A stretch of DNA of 64,000 nucleotides from Pseudonocardia phyllosphaerae (lineage in GTDB: Bacteria > Actinomycetota > Actinomycetes > Mycobacteriales > Pseudonocardiaceae): contig NZ_JBKGXS010000002.1 of the NCBI RefSeq assembly GCF_046546475.1, positions 248,001-312,000 on the forward strand. The letters run 5' to 3'. This document shows, piece after piece, positions 8,661 to 16,373 of the stretch; positions within the stretch are counted from its first letter, which is position 1, and the number at the start of each line of letters is the position of its first letter. Under the pieces are notes generated by a model. It saw only the letters and a program-made list of their open reading frames with translations. It made no database searches and had not been told where the DNA came from. Both the position numbers and the translations under genes were made by a program.

Positions 8661-9834
8661 CCAGGGCCCGCGCGATGTCGGCCACGAGGTCGCGCGGGTC
8701 CTCCAGCCCTACCGACAGCCGCAGGTGCCCGTAGCGGCGGAACGGCTCCGGGAAGTGCGCGGCCCGCCCTTCTCCGCCCGCGCCGACGTGCACGACCAGC
8801 GACTCGTCGTGGCCCAGCGACACCGCCGAGGTGATCACCTCGAGGGCGGCGACGAACCGGTTCTGCAGCTCCGGCGGTCCGTCGAGGGCGAAGGCGAGCA
8901 TGCCGCCGAAGCCGCCGTCGAGGGTGCGGGCGGCCAGCTCGTGCTGCGGGTGCGACGCCAGGCCGGGGTAGGCGACGTAGGCGATCCGCGGGTCGGCGTC
9001 GAGGAACTCGGCGACGGCCAGGGCGTTCGCACAGTGCGCCCGCATCCGCATCGGCAGGGTGATCGCGCCGCGGGCGATCAGCCACGCGTTGAAGGGGCTG
9101 ATCACTCCCCCGGCGTCGACCATCGCGTCGCCGCGGATGCGGTCGACCAGCTCCCGGCGGCCGAGCACGGCGCCGCCCATGGCGTCGCCGTGGCCGTTGA
9201 CGTACTTGGTCAGCGAGTGCACGACGAGGTCCGCGCCGCGTTCCAGCGGCCGCTGCAGCACCGGGGTGGCGAACGTGGCGTCGACGCTGCACAGCGCACC
9301 GTGCTCGTGCGCGACCGCGGCGACGGCGTCGACGTCGGTGATCCGGGTGGTCGGGTTGGCCGGGGTCTCGACGTGCACGAGCCGGGTCCGCGGGCGCATC
9401 GCCGCCCGCACCGCCTGCGGGTCGGAGGTGTCGACGAGCGTCGCGGTGATCCCCCACCGGTCCGGCAGCAGCTCGGTCAGCAGCCGGTGGGTGGCGACGT
9501 AGGTGACGTCGGAGCTGACGACGTGGTCGCCGCTGCGCAGGAACGTGAAGAACACCGCGTGCAGCGCCGCCACCCCGGACGCCAGCGCGACCGCGGCACA
9601 GCCGCCCTCGCTGACTCCGTTCGGGTCCTCGAGAGCGACGAGCTTGTCCTCCAGCCAGCCCTGGTTCGCGCCGCCGTTGCGGGTGTAGAGCCGGGTCGCG
9701 GTGCCCGACCAGTCCAGCTCGGACGGGTCCTCGGGCAGCGCGTAGGAGTTCGCGGTGACGATCGGGCGGCGAACGGCGCCGGTGCCCGGGTCGACGTCGT
9801 TGCCTGCGTGGACGGCGCGGGTCTCGAGGTGCAC
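8647..9834 (-). CDS. Cys/Met-metabolism PLP enzyme (cystathionine synthase/lyase-like)
   Basis: A 395-residue fold-type I PLP enzyme of the transsulfuration family. Lys210 in HSLTKYVNGHGD forms the Schiff base and Asp185 in SVDATFATP holds the pyridine nitrogen. LYTRNGGANQ at 49-58 replaces the usual Y(S/T)R-NP phosphate-contact loop. SVGLEDPRDL near the end is typical of the family. Members include cystathionine gamma-synthase, beta- and gamma-lyases and methionine gamma-lyase, which cannot be separated by eye. It ends 16 bp from the iron-uptake operon but has no obvious functional link to it. The true O-acetylhomoserine sulfhydrylase of this window is the separate gene at 62672-63985. Confidence 0.85.
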   Translation of the reverse strand: MHLETRAVHAGNDVDPGTGAVRRPIVTANSYALPEDPSELDWSGTATRLYTRNGGANQGWLEDKLVALEDPNGVSEGGCAAVALASGVAALHAVFFTFLRSGDHVVSSDVTYVATHRLLTELLPDRWGITATLVDTSDPQAVRAAMRPRTRLVHVETPANPTTRITDVDAVAAVAHEHGALCSVDATFATPVLQRPLERGADLVVHSLTKYVNGHGDAMGGAVLGRRELVDRIRGDAMVDAGGVISPFNAWLIARGAITLPMRMRAHCANALAVAEFLDADPRIAYVAYPGLASHPQHELAARTLDGGFGGMLAFALDGPPELQNRFVAALEVITSAVSLGHDESLVVHVGAGGEGRAAHFPEPFRRYGHLRLSVGLEDPRDLVADIARALDAVC

Positions 9835-9850
9835 CCGGCCAGTCTCGTGC

Positions 9851-10726
9851 TCAGTCCTGCGCGACCGGCTCCGGGGCCCGCTTCGACGGGCCGGCGGAGG
9901 GGACCACCATCGGCGTCCCGGTCTCCGGGTCCTCGATCACCCGTGCCCGCAGCCCGAAGACCTCGTCGAGCATCTCCGGGGTGATCACCTCGTGCGCCGA
10001 GCCCGCGGCGTGGATCGCCCCGTCCTTCATCGCGACGAGGTGGTCGGCGTAGCGGGCCGCCAGGTTGAGGTCGTGCAGCACCATGACCACGGTGCGCCCG
10101 GCCTCGGACTGCAGCCGCCGGACCAGCTCCAGGACGTCGACCTGGTGGGCGAGGTCGAGGAACGTCGTCGGCTCGTCGAGCAGCATCAGGTCGGTCTCCT
10201 GGGCCAGCGCCATCGACAGCCACGCGCGCTGCCGCTGCCCGCCGGAGAGCTCGTCGACCGGACGCTCGGCGAGGTCGGTCAGCCCGACCCAGGCCAGCGC
10301 GTCGGCGACGGCGCGCTCGTCGTCCGACGACCACTGGCGGTACCAGGCCTGGTGCGGGTGCCTGCCGCGGGCGACGAGGTCGCCCACGGTCAGGCCCTCC
10401 GGCGCCACCGGGGACTGCGGCAGGATGCCGAGCACCTTCGCGACGTCGCGGGTGGGGACGCTGTCGATCGCCTTGCCGTCGAGGAACACCGAGCCGCGCC
10501 GGCACGGCAGCAGCCGCCCGAGCGCGCGGAGCACGGTGGACTTGCCGCAGCCGTTCGGGCCGATCACGGTGGTGACCGCGCCGGGCATGACCTCCAGGTC
10601 GAGCCCGTCGACGATCAGCCGCTCGCCGTAGCCGAGGCAGACCGACTCGGCCCGCAGGCGGCACTCGTCGGAGGTCCGGACGGGCGACGCATCGGCGGCG
10701 ACGGCACCGGTGGTTCGCGTGGTCAT
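9851..10726 (-). CDS. ferric-siderophore ABC importer, ATP-binding protein
   Basis: A 291-residue ATPase of the FecE/FepC family that powers uptake of ferric siderophores through the two membrane subunits encoded upstream. Walker A GPNGCGKS is at 56-63, the Q-loop near 104 (LPQSP), signature LSGGQRQR at 160-167, Walker B MLLDEPT at 181-187, and the H-loop in VLHDLNLA. RGRHPHQ at 120-126 is typical of siderophore ATPases. The start ATG at 10726 overlaps the permease stop (ATGA), so translation is coupled. No periplasmic-type binding protein lies nearby, so it must be encoded elsewhere. Confidence 0.93.
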   Translation of the reverse strand: MTTRTTGAVAADASPVRTSDECRLRAESVCLGYGERLIVDGLDLEVMPGAVTTVIGPNGCGKSTVLRALGRLLPCRRGSVFLDGKAIDSVPTRDVAKVLGILPQSPVAPEGLTVGDLVARGRHPHQAWYRQWSSDDERAVADALAWVGLTDLAERPVDELSGGQRQRAWLSMALAQETDLMLLDEPTTFLDLAHQVDVLELVRRLQSEAGRTVVMVLHDLNLAARYADHLVAMKDGAIHAAGSAHEVITPEMLDEVFGLRARVIEDPETGTPMVVPSAGPSKRAPEPVAQD

Positions 10727-11835
10727 GCGCGGGCCTCCTGACGGGCGCGGGACAGCAGGAAGAGCAGGTAGGGGGCGCCGAGGACGGCGGTGACGATGCC
10801 GACGGGCAGCTCCACCGAGCCCAGCGCGGTGCGGGCGATGAGGTCGGCGACGACGGTCAGCGCCGCGCCGAGGACGAGTGAGACCGCGATCGGCGGCGAC
10901 CCGACCCGGCACAGCCGCCGTGCGATCTGCGGGGTCACCAGGGCGACGAACGAGATCGGCCCGGCGGCGGCGGTGGCGACCGAGGCGAGCCCGACCGAGA
11001 CCAGCAGCAGCCAGCTGCGGGCGGCGTCGACCCGGATGCCGAGGCCGCGGGCGGTGTCGTCGTCGAAGCGCAGGCCGCCGAGCAGGTGGGTGAGCACCAG
11101 CGACACCGGGACGAGCACGGCCATCGCGATCGCGAGCGGGATCGCCTCGTCCCAGCTGCGGGCGTTGAGGCTGCCGTTGATCCAGACCTGGGCCTGGGCG
11201 GCCTGGTAGATCTGCGCGACGGTCAGCAGCCAGTTCACCGCGGCGACCAGCACGGCCTGGATGCCGATCCCGATGAGCACCAGCCGGTAGCCCTGGATGC
11301 CACGGCGCCACGCCAGCACGTAGACCAGCGCGGCGCTGACCAGGCCGCCGACCAGCGCGGCCAGCGGGATGCCGAGCGAGGCGAACGCGCCGCCGACCCC
11401 GGAGGCACCGCCGCCGAGGACGATCACGAACACCGCGGCGGCCGAGGCGCCCCACTGGACACCGATGATGTCCGGGCTGGCCAGCGGGTTGCGGGCGATG
11501 GACTGCAGGATCGCGCCGGACACCGCGAGCGCCCCGCCGACCAGGGCGCCGACCAGGGTGCGCGGCAGCCGCAGCTGCAGGACGACGAGCTGCTGGCCGG
11601 CGTCGCCGCCGCCGAACAGCGTGGCGAGGACGTCGGTGATCGCGATCGGGTAGTCGCCGCGGCCCATGTTGACCGAGGCGGCGAGTACCAGCACGACCGC
11701 GGAGACCACGAGCACGACCAGCGGCCGGACCCGCAGGACGCCGGAGAACGGGCCGACCCGCAGCGGGCGGCGCCCGGTGACCGGCTCGGGCTGCGGTGTG
11801 GAGCGCTCGGCGCGCTCGCGGGCGGGGGCGCTCAC
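10723..11835 (-). CDS. FecCD-family iron-siderophore permease, second subunit
   Basis: A 370-residue polytopic membrane protein of the FecCD/BtuC family with about nine or ten membrane segments. SGAILQSIARNPLASPDIIGVQWGASAAAV (given here as a region at about 105-135) is the family hallmark, and GLASVATAAAGPISFVALVTP is the coupling segment that contacts the ATPase. It forms a heterodimer with the product of 11832-12902. The GTG start at 11835 overlaps the upstream stop by four bases (GTGA) and its own stop overlaps the ATPase start, so all three genes are translated as one unit. Confidence 0.92.
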   Translation of the reverse strand: MSAPARERAERSTPQPEPVTGRRPLRVGPFSGVLRVRPLVVLVVSAVVLVLAASVNMGRGDYPIAITDVLATLFGGGDAGQQLVVLQLRLPRTLVGALVGGALAVSGAILQSIARNPLASPDIIGVQWGASAAAVFVIVLGGGASGVGGAFASLGIPLAALVGGLVSAALVYVLAWRRGIQGYRLVLIGIGIQAVLVAAVNWLLTVAQIYQAAQAQVWINGSLNARSWDEAIPLAIAMAVLVPVSLVLTHLLGGLRFDDDTARGLGIRVDAARSWLLLVSVGLASVATAAAGPISFVALVTPQIARRLCRVGSPPIAVSLVLGAALTVVADLIARTALGSVELPVGIVTAVLGAPYLLFLLSRARQEARA

Positions 11836-12902
11836 ACCGCCGCCAGCTTCTTGCGGCGGACCAGGGCGACGAAGAACGGGCCGCCGATCAGCGCGACGAC
11901 GATGCCGACCTGCAGCTCACCGGGCCGGGCGACCACGCGTCCGACGACGTCGGCGAGCAGCAGCAGCACCGCCCCGGCCAGCCCGGACGCGGGCAGCAGC
12001 CAGCGGTGGTCGGGCCCGGTGAACGACCGCACCACGTGCGGGACGACCAGGCCGAGGAAGGTGATGGGCCCGCAGGCCGCGGTGGCGGCCCCGGCGAGCA
12101 GGGTGATCGCGACGACGCCGATGACCCGGGTGCGCTGCACCGAGTGCCCCAGCGAGGTGGCGACGTCGTCGCCGAGCGAGAGCGCGTTCAGCGCAGGCGC
12201 ACTGGCCAGGGCCAGCAGCACCCCGGCGACGATGAACCAGACGACCTGGCCGGAGACGTCGGCGTCGCGACCGGCGAGCGAGCCGACCACCCAGAACCGG
12301 TAGGCGTCGAGGCTGGACTCGTCGAGCAGCACGATCGACGAGGTCAGCGCGCCCATGAGGAACGCCATCGCGGCCCCGGCGAGTGCGAGCGAGACCGGGG
12401 TGGCGCCGCCGCGGGCGCGGGTGCCGATGAGGAACACCGCGACACTGGCGACCAGGGCGCCGGCGAAGGCGAACCAGACGTAGCCGAACAGCGAGGTGAC
12501 GCCGAACAGGTAGATCCCGCAGACGACGAACAGCGCGGCGCCGGCGTTGACGCCGAGCAGTCCGGGCTCCCCGAGCGGGTTGCGGGTGAAGCCCTGCACC
12601 AGGGCACCGGACAGGCCGAGTGCGAGACCGACCAGCACGCCGAGCTCGGTGCGCGGGATCCGCAGCGAGCGGACCACGACGTCGTTCTCCGAACCGGTCG
12701 GCGCGACGAGTGCCGAGATCACCTCGTTCAGCGGGATGACCTTGGTGCCGATCGCGATGCTGGCCAGCACCGCGGCCACGAGCGCCGCGGTGAGCAGCAG
12801 CAGCCCGATCAGCCGGCGGGTGCGCAGCGACCGCGGGCGGTGCTGTTGCTCGGGCGCGGCGTCGGTCGTCGGCGGGGAGGCACCCGCCCCGGTCACGGTC
12901 AC
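11832..12902 (-). CDS. FecCD-family iron-siderophore permease, first subunit
   Basis: A 356-residue FecCD-type permease with a short soluble N-terminus and about ten membrane segments from residue 35. SGALVQGFTRNPLGEPGLLGV is the family motif and AACGPITFLGLVVPHVVR the ATPase-coupling segment. I start at GTG 12902 (VTVTGAGAS), which sits nine bases after a strong GGGGGGGAG ribosome site. The longer ATG at 12971 would place the start codon inside the iron-box-like operator at 12970-12988, so it is unlikely. It is the first gene of the three-gene leftward operon. Confidence 0.9.
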   Translation of the reverse strand: MTVTGAGASPPTTDAAPEQQHRPRSLRTRRLIGLLLLTAALVAAVLASIAIGTKVIPLNEVISALVAPTGSENDVVVRSLRIPRTELGVLVGLALGLSGALVQGFTRNPLGEPGLLGVNAGAALFVVCGIYLFGVTSLFGYVWFAFAGALVASVAVFLIGTRARGGATPVSLALAGAAMAFLMGALTSSIVLLDESSLDAYRFWVVGSLAGRDADVSGQVVWFIVAGVLLALASAPALNALSLGDDVATSLGHSVQRTRVIGVVAITLLAGAATAACGPITFLGLVVPHVVRSFTGPDHRWLLPASGLAGAVLLLLADVVGRVVARPGELQVGIVVALIGGPFFVALVRRKKLAAV

Positions 12903-12969
12903 TGCTACCTGCTCCCCCCCTGATCGGCCTCGACGCCGTGGCCAGCGGGTCACGACGTCCGTGCTCACC

Positions 12970-12988
12970 ATAGGTGAGGCATGCCTTC
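12970..12988. promoter_or_regulatory. iron-box-like operator (IdeR/DmdR/DtxR type)
   Basis: ATAGGTGAGGCATGCCTTC matches 12 of 19 positions of the actinobacterial iron box TTAGGTTAGGCTAACCTAA, including both AGG/CCT cores (TAGGT-AGGC and CCT). It lies about 70 bp upstream of the GTG of the siderophore importer operon, where an iron-loaded DtxR-family repressor would block transcription. Confidence 0.65.
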
Positions 12989-13047
12989 GGGGGACACACC
13001 CCTGGGGAACGGCTGCATCACGGCCGCACCGGCGGCATGATCGCGCG

Positions 13048-13752
13048 ATGACCGACCGACCCCACGTCACCGCGGTGATGGTGTCCTCGCTCGACGGCGC
13101 CGTACACGCGGATGGCGGTTCGCAGGGGCTCAGCACCGACGCCGACCGTGTGCTCTTCCGGTCGCTGCGCCGGGCGGCGGAGGTCGTGCTGGTCGGTGCG
13201 GGCACGGTGCGCGCCGAGAACTACCGCGGGATCCGGCCGCGCCGTCCGAGCGCCGACGACCCGCAGCCCGGCCCCCCGCCGCCGGTCGCGGTGGTGACCG
13301 GCTCGGCGGGCCTGGACCCGGCGTCGCGGCTGTTCACCGACACCGTCGCCGCCCCGCTCGTGCTCACCACCGCGGCCGCGCCGGCCGCCCGCAGGGACGC
13401 CATCGCCGCGGCCGGGGGCGAGGTCGTCGTGCTCGGCGACCTGTCCCCCGCCACGGTGCTGGGCGCGCTCGCCGCCCGCGGGTACCGGCAGGTGCTGTGC
13501 GAGGGCGGCCCGACACTGCTGGGTGATCTCGTCGCCGCCGACGCCGTCGACGAGCTGCGGCTCACGCTCGTCCCCCTGCTGGTCGGCGGGCCTGCGGCCC
13601 GGATCGCGGCCGGCCCGGACGCCGTGGTGCCGCCGCACCGGATGCGCCTCGCCGGGCACGAGGCAGCCGTGGACGGCACCCTGCTCCTGCGCTATCTCCG
13701 CGACCGCCCCGCAGGCTCCGTCACCACCGCCGTCACTCCTCCGAACGAGTGA
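13048..13752 (+). CDS. RibD C-terminal domain (pyrimidine reductase-like) protein
   Basis: A 234-residue protein consisting only of the DHFR-like RibD-C fold, which in riboflavin synthesis reduces the ribosyl side chain of the deaminated pyrimidine with NADPH. Seen: MVSSLDGAVHADGGSQGLS (about 9-27), DRVLFRSLRR, VLVGAGTVRAENYRG (51-65), CEGGPTLLGDL (the GGP/L cofactor loop, about 150-160) and LRLTLVPLLVGG. There is no deaminase domain and no riboflavin genes nearby, so a general reductase role is equally possible. ATG 13048 has only a weak upstream ribosome site. It is divergent from the iron operon. Confidence 0.85.
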   Translation: MTDRPHVTAVMVSSLDGAVHADGGSQGLSTDADRVLFRSLRRAAEVVLVGAGTVRAENYRGIRPRRPSADDPQPGPPPPVAVVTGSAGLDPASRLFTDTVAAPLVLTTAAAPAARRDAIAAAGGEVVVLGDLSPATVLGALAARGYRQVLCEGGPTLLGDLVAADAVDELRLTLVPLLVGGPAARIAAGPDAVVPPHRMRLAGHEAAVDGTLLLRYLRDRPAGSVTTAVTPPNE

Positions 13753-13853
13753 AGCCCGGTGAAGCCGCGTGAGGACGGGCATCCCGGAGGCATCACACGG
13801 GTGTCCGCACGATCGATCCGCCGGCGCCGCCCGCGCCGGGAGAGGAGCCAGGG

Positions 13854-14333
13854 ATGACCACCAGCACCCCCGCCACGACCTCCGACAGCTCCGCCGCGAC
13901 CAAGATCGGCGGTGACACGAGCCAGGGCCGCACGTCGATCGCGGCGTCGGTCGTCCAGAAGATCGCCGGCATCGCCGCGCGCGAGGTCAACGGCGTCTAC
14001 CGCATGGGCTCCGGGGCGTCCCGCGCGTTCGGCGCGCTGCGCGAGCGCATCCCGGGTGGCGGCGCGACCGGCGCCTCCAACGTCGCCGGGGTCGCCGTCG
14101 AGGTCGGCGAGAAGCAGGCCGCGGTGGACCTCGACATCGTCGTGGAGTACGGCGTCTCGATCGCCGACCTGTCGAAGGCGGTCCGCCGCAACGTGATCGG
14201 CGCCGTCGAGCGGATGACGGGTCTCGAGGTCGTCGAGGTCAACATCGCCGTCAACGACATCCACCTGCCCAACGAGGACGACGAGGAGGACACCGAGTCC
14301 GCCCCGGCGTCCACCGGCCGCGTCGTGGAGTGA
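13854..14333 (+). CDS. Asp23/Gls24 family envelope stress protein
   Basis: A 159-residue protein with the Asp23/Gls24 (DUF322) domain at about 22-140. Recognisable parts are TSIAASVVQKIAGIAAREVNGV, VAVEVGEKQAAVDLDIVVEYG and the regular beta/alpha pattern to NIAVNDIHL. The C-terminus is acidic (NEDDEEDTES). In Staphylococcus Asp23 coats the inner face of the membrane and is held there by AmaP. This is the first gene of a seven-gene chain (13854-17083) with overlapping stops and starts. GGGAGAGGAGCC precedes the ATG. Confidence 0.9.
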   Translation: MTTSTPATTSDSSAATKIGGDTSQGRTSIAASVVQKIAGIAAREVNGVYRMGSGASRAFGALRERIPGGGATGASNVAGVAVEVGEKQAAVDLDIVVEYGVSIADLSKAVRRNVIGAVERMTGLEVVEVNIAVNDIHLPNEDDEEDTESAPASTGRVVE

Positions 14334-14860
14334 CCGTGCCCCGTTCCCCCCAACCCGTACCGGGCGGCACGTCCGCAGGCCGCACCACCGAGGTCGTGCC
14401 GGCCGAGGACGCCCGTCCCGACCCGGCGACGCTCGCCGAGCTCGTCGCGGGTGCGCTGGCCGCCCATCCGGCGGTCGCCCGGCTCGACGGCGGCACCTAC
14501 GGCGGCGTCGTCACCTGGCTGCCCGGCCGCAAGCTGGTCGGGGTGCACGTCGGCGACCCGGGCGAGCCGATCGAGGTCGGCGTCGTCCTCACCCTCGACC
14601 GGCCGATCCCCGACGTCGTGTCGGCGCTCCGCGAGGAGCTGTCGGCGCTGGTCGGCGGGGCACCGATCGACGTGACGGTGTCCGACGTGGTGGTCGCGGG
14701 CGAGCCCGCGGCCCCGACGGGGGATCCCGCCGGGCCCGGCCGGGTGGACACCGCAGGCACCGTCGACACCGCAGGCACCAGCGACACCGCAGGCACCGGC
14801 GGCACCGGCGGCACTGTCGACACCGCGGGCACGCCCCGCACCGGCAGGACACTGGCATGA
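14330..14860 (+). CDS. Asp23-operon protein with threonine-rich repeat tail
   Basis: A 176-residue protein of unknown function. Residues 30-125 form a compact alpha/beta domain (LAELVAGALAAHPAVARLDGG, VHVGDPGEPIEVGVVLTLDRPIPDVV) that looks like a divergent Asp23-type fold. The tail from about 140 is a low-complexity run of VDTAGT/SDTAGT/GGTGGT units encoded by imperfect repeats at 14748-14829. The GTG at 14330 overlaps the previous stop by four bases. Role inferred only from operon membership. Confidence 0.7.
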   Translation: MTVPRSPQPVPGGTSAGRTTEVVPAEDARPDPATLAELVAGALAAHPAVARLDGGTYGGVVTWLPGRKLVGVHVGDPGEPIEVGVVLTLDRPIPDVVSALREELSALVGGAPIDVTVSDVVVAGEPAAPTGDPAGPGRVDTAGTVDTAGTSDTAGTGGTGGTVDTAGTPRTGRTLA

Positions 14861-15234
14861 CCGCGGGGACGGAGGCACCGATGCGCGACGGGCTCACTCC
14901 CGAGCAGCGTGCGGCGTACCGGGCGTTCGTCCGGACGCACCATCCGGACCGCGGTGGCGACCCCGTGGTGTTCCGCGAGGGGCTCGCGCGCTTCCGGGCG
15001 CTCGAGCGCGCGGGAAACCCGGGGAACACTTCCTCGCGCACCGCGCCCGACGACGACGCACGTTTCGACCGCCCGATCGAGATCGTCCCGGACCTGCCGC
15101 TGCCGACCAGGGTGCTGGTCGCGGCGATCCGGACGGTCCGCCGCCGCACCCATCCCCGCGTCGACCGGCCCGCGCACCGCCGCCCGCGGTGGCCCGGGCC
15201 CGGCCGTCCCACATCGTTCGGAGGAGAATCATGA
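14857..15234 (+). CDS. small J-domain-like protein lacking helix I
   Basis: A 125-residue protein. Residues 17-48 carry helix II, the HPD loop and helix III of a J-domain (AYRAFVRTHHPDRGGDPVVF followed by REGLARFRAL). Helix I of a normal J-domain is absent; only LTPEQRA precedes. The remainder is a linker, a short hydrophobic stretch (LPLPTRVLVAAIRTV) and a very basic proline/arginine tail. J-domains stimulate DnaK ATPase through HPD; whether this shortened one can is unknown. It overlaps its neighbours by four bases on both sides (ATGA), so it belongs to the Asp23 operon. Confidence 0.75.
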   Translation: MTAGTEAPMRDGLTPEQRAAYRAFVRTHHPDRGGDPVVFREGLARFRALERAGNPGNTSSRTAPDDDARFDRPIEIVPDLPLPTRVLVAAIRTVRRRTHPRVDRPAHRRPRWPGPGRPTSFGGES

Positions 15235-15410
15235 ACGCCACCCAGACCGGCCTCCTGGCAGGCCTGCTGCTGGGCATCGCCGGTGCGATCGGCGGTTTCC
15301 CGGCCTTCGTCATCGCCCTCGTCCTGGGCGTGATCGGTTTCGCCGCGGGCCGCGCCCTCGACGGCGAGCTGGACGTGTCCGCGCTGCTCGGCCGCGGGCG
15401 CGACCGATGA
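15231..15410 (+). CDS. DUF2273-like small membrane protein
   Basis: A 59-residue protein with two membrane segments (about 4-20 and 22-40, LLAGLLLGIAGAIGGF and FVIALVLGVIGFAAG) and a short charged tail ending in RGRDR. Small DUF2273 proteins accompany Asp23 and AmaP genes in many Gram-positive bacteria and are presumed part of the membrane platform. The ATG at 15231 has GAGGAG six bases upstream and overlaps the previous stop; the next gene overlaps it by four bases. Confidence 0.8.
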   Translation: MNATQTGLLAGLLLGIAGAIGGFPAFVIALVLGVIGFAAGRALDGELDVSALLGRGRDR

Positions 15411-15775
15411 GCAGCCTGCCGGATCCGGAGGACCGCGGGCGGCTCGACGTCGACCCGTCGGTCCTGCGCAAGATCGTCGAGTACGCGGCGGACACCGCCC
15501 CCGCGACCCGCCGGCGCACCCGCACCGTTGCCGGTGTGGGGGTCGGCGAGAGCGGACCGAGCGCGAAGGTCACACCGCGCACCGCCGACGAGGTCGACGT
15601 CCGGCTCACCCTGGCACTCGCCTACCCGGGTCCGGTGCGGGCCGCCGTCGCCGACGTCCGCGAGCGGGTCACCTCCGACCTGCGCCGGATGACCGGGCGC
15701 CGGCTCGGCGCGCTGACCGTGGACGTCGACCAGCTGCAGAGCGACCGCGCCCCGGAGCCGGCCCGGGTCTCCTAG
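15407..15775 (+). CDS. second Asp23/Gls24-like protein
   Basis: A 122-residue small Asp23-type protein. The core (about 17-113) has VLRKIVEYAADTAPATR, a conserved GVGVGESG turn, DVRLTLALAYPGPVRAAVADV and LRRMTGRRLGALTVDVDQL, matching the alternating strands and helices of the first Asp23 protein without its acidic tail. It probably interacts with the operon's membrane proteins. ATG at 15407 overlaps the DUF2273 stop. Confidence 0.75.
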   Translation: MSSLPDPEDRGRLDVDPSVLRKIVEYAADTAPATRRRTRTVAGVGVGESGPSAKVTPRTADEVDVRLTLALAYPGPVRAAVADVRERVTSDLRRMTGRRLGALTVDVDQLQSDRAPEPARVS

Positions 15776-15818
15776 GCCCCTTCCCCATCCACCACCCGAT
15801 CACAGCAGGAGGAACACC

Positions 15819-16373
15819 GTGCGGGTCCTGCTCCGCGTGCTGGCACCGCTGGTCAGCCTGGCCGTGGCCGCGCTCGGCGCGCTCGTCCTCGTCGAGACCG
15901 TCGCAGACTGGGCGCAGTTCGAGGCCGGGCCGGCCGCCCCGGCCGGGGTGCTCGTGCCCTGGCGGGACTGGCGCACCACCCTCGAGAACCTGCTCTGGAC
16001 CGACCCGGTCGTGCTGTGGGTCGCGATCGGGGCGATCGTCGCCGGGGTGATCCTGCTGGTCGTCGCGCTGCTGGCGCGCCGCCACGAGGTCCCGATCGTC
16101 TCGCCGTCGGCGGGGCTGACGGTCAACACCTCGCCGCGGGTGCTGGCCCGCCTGGTCGGCAGCCGGGTCCGTGCCGAGGACGTGATGACCGGCGCCTCGG
16201 TCACGGCGTCGAAGCGTTCGGTGCTCGTGCGGGCGACCGGGCGCGGCGACACCGTCCGCGACGACGCGCGCGCCGCGGCCTCCGCCGTGCTCGACGGCCT
16301 GCCGCTGATGCGCAGGCCCAAGCTCACCGTGCGGGCCACCGAGGACCAGCCCGGTGCGAAGGGAGTCCACTGA
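15819..16373 (+). CDS. Asp23-operon membrane protein (DUF6286-like)
   Basis: A 184-residue protein with two membrane segments (about 5-27 and 65-87) and a cytoplasmic C-terminal domain (about 95-180, DVMTGASVTASKRSVLVRATG, VLDGLPLMRRPKLTVRAT) of the kind found in AmaP-related proteins. The GTG at 15819 is preceded by AGGAGGAACACC. It follows a 43-bp gap, the only real gap within the operon, and overlaps the start of the AmaP-like gene by one base (TGATG). Confidence 0.75.
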   Translation: MRVLLRVLAPLVSLAVAALGALVLVETVADWAQFEAGPAAPAGVLVPWRDWRTTLENLLWTDPVVLWVAIGAIVAGVILLVVALLARRHEVPIVSPSAGLTVNTSPRVLARLVGSRVRAEDVMTGASVTASKRSVLVRATGRGDTVRDDARAAASAVLDGLPLMRRPKLTVRATEDQPGAKGVH

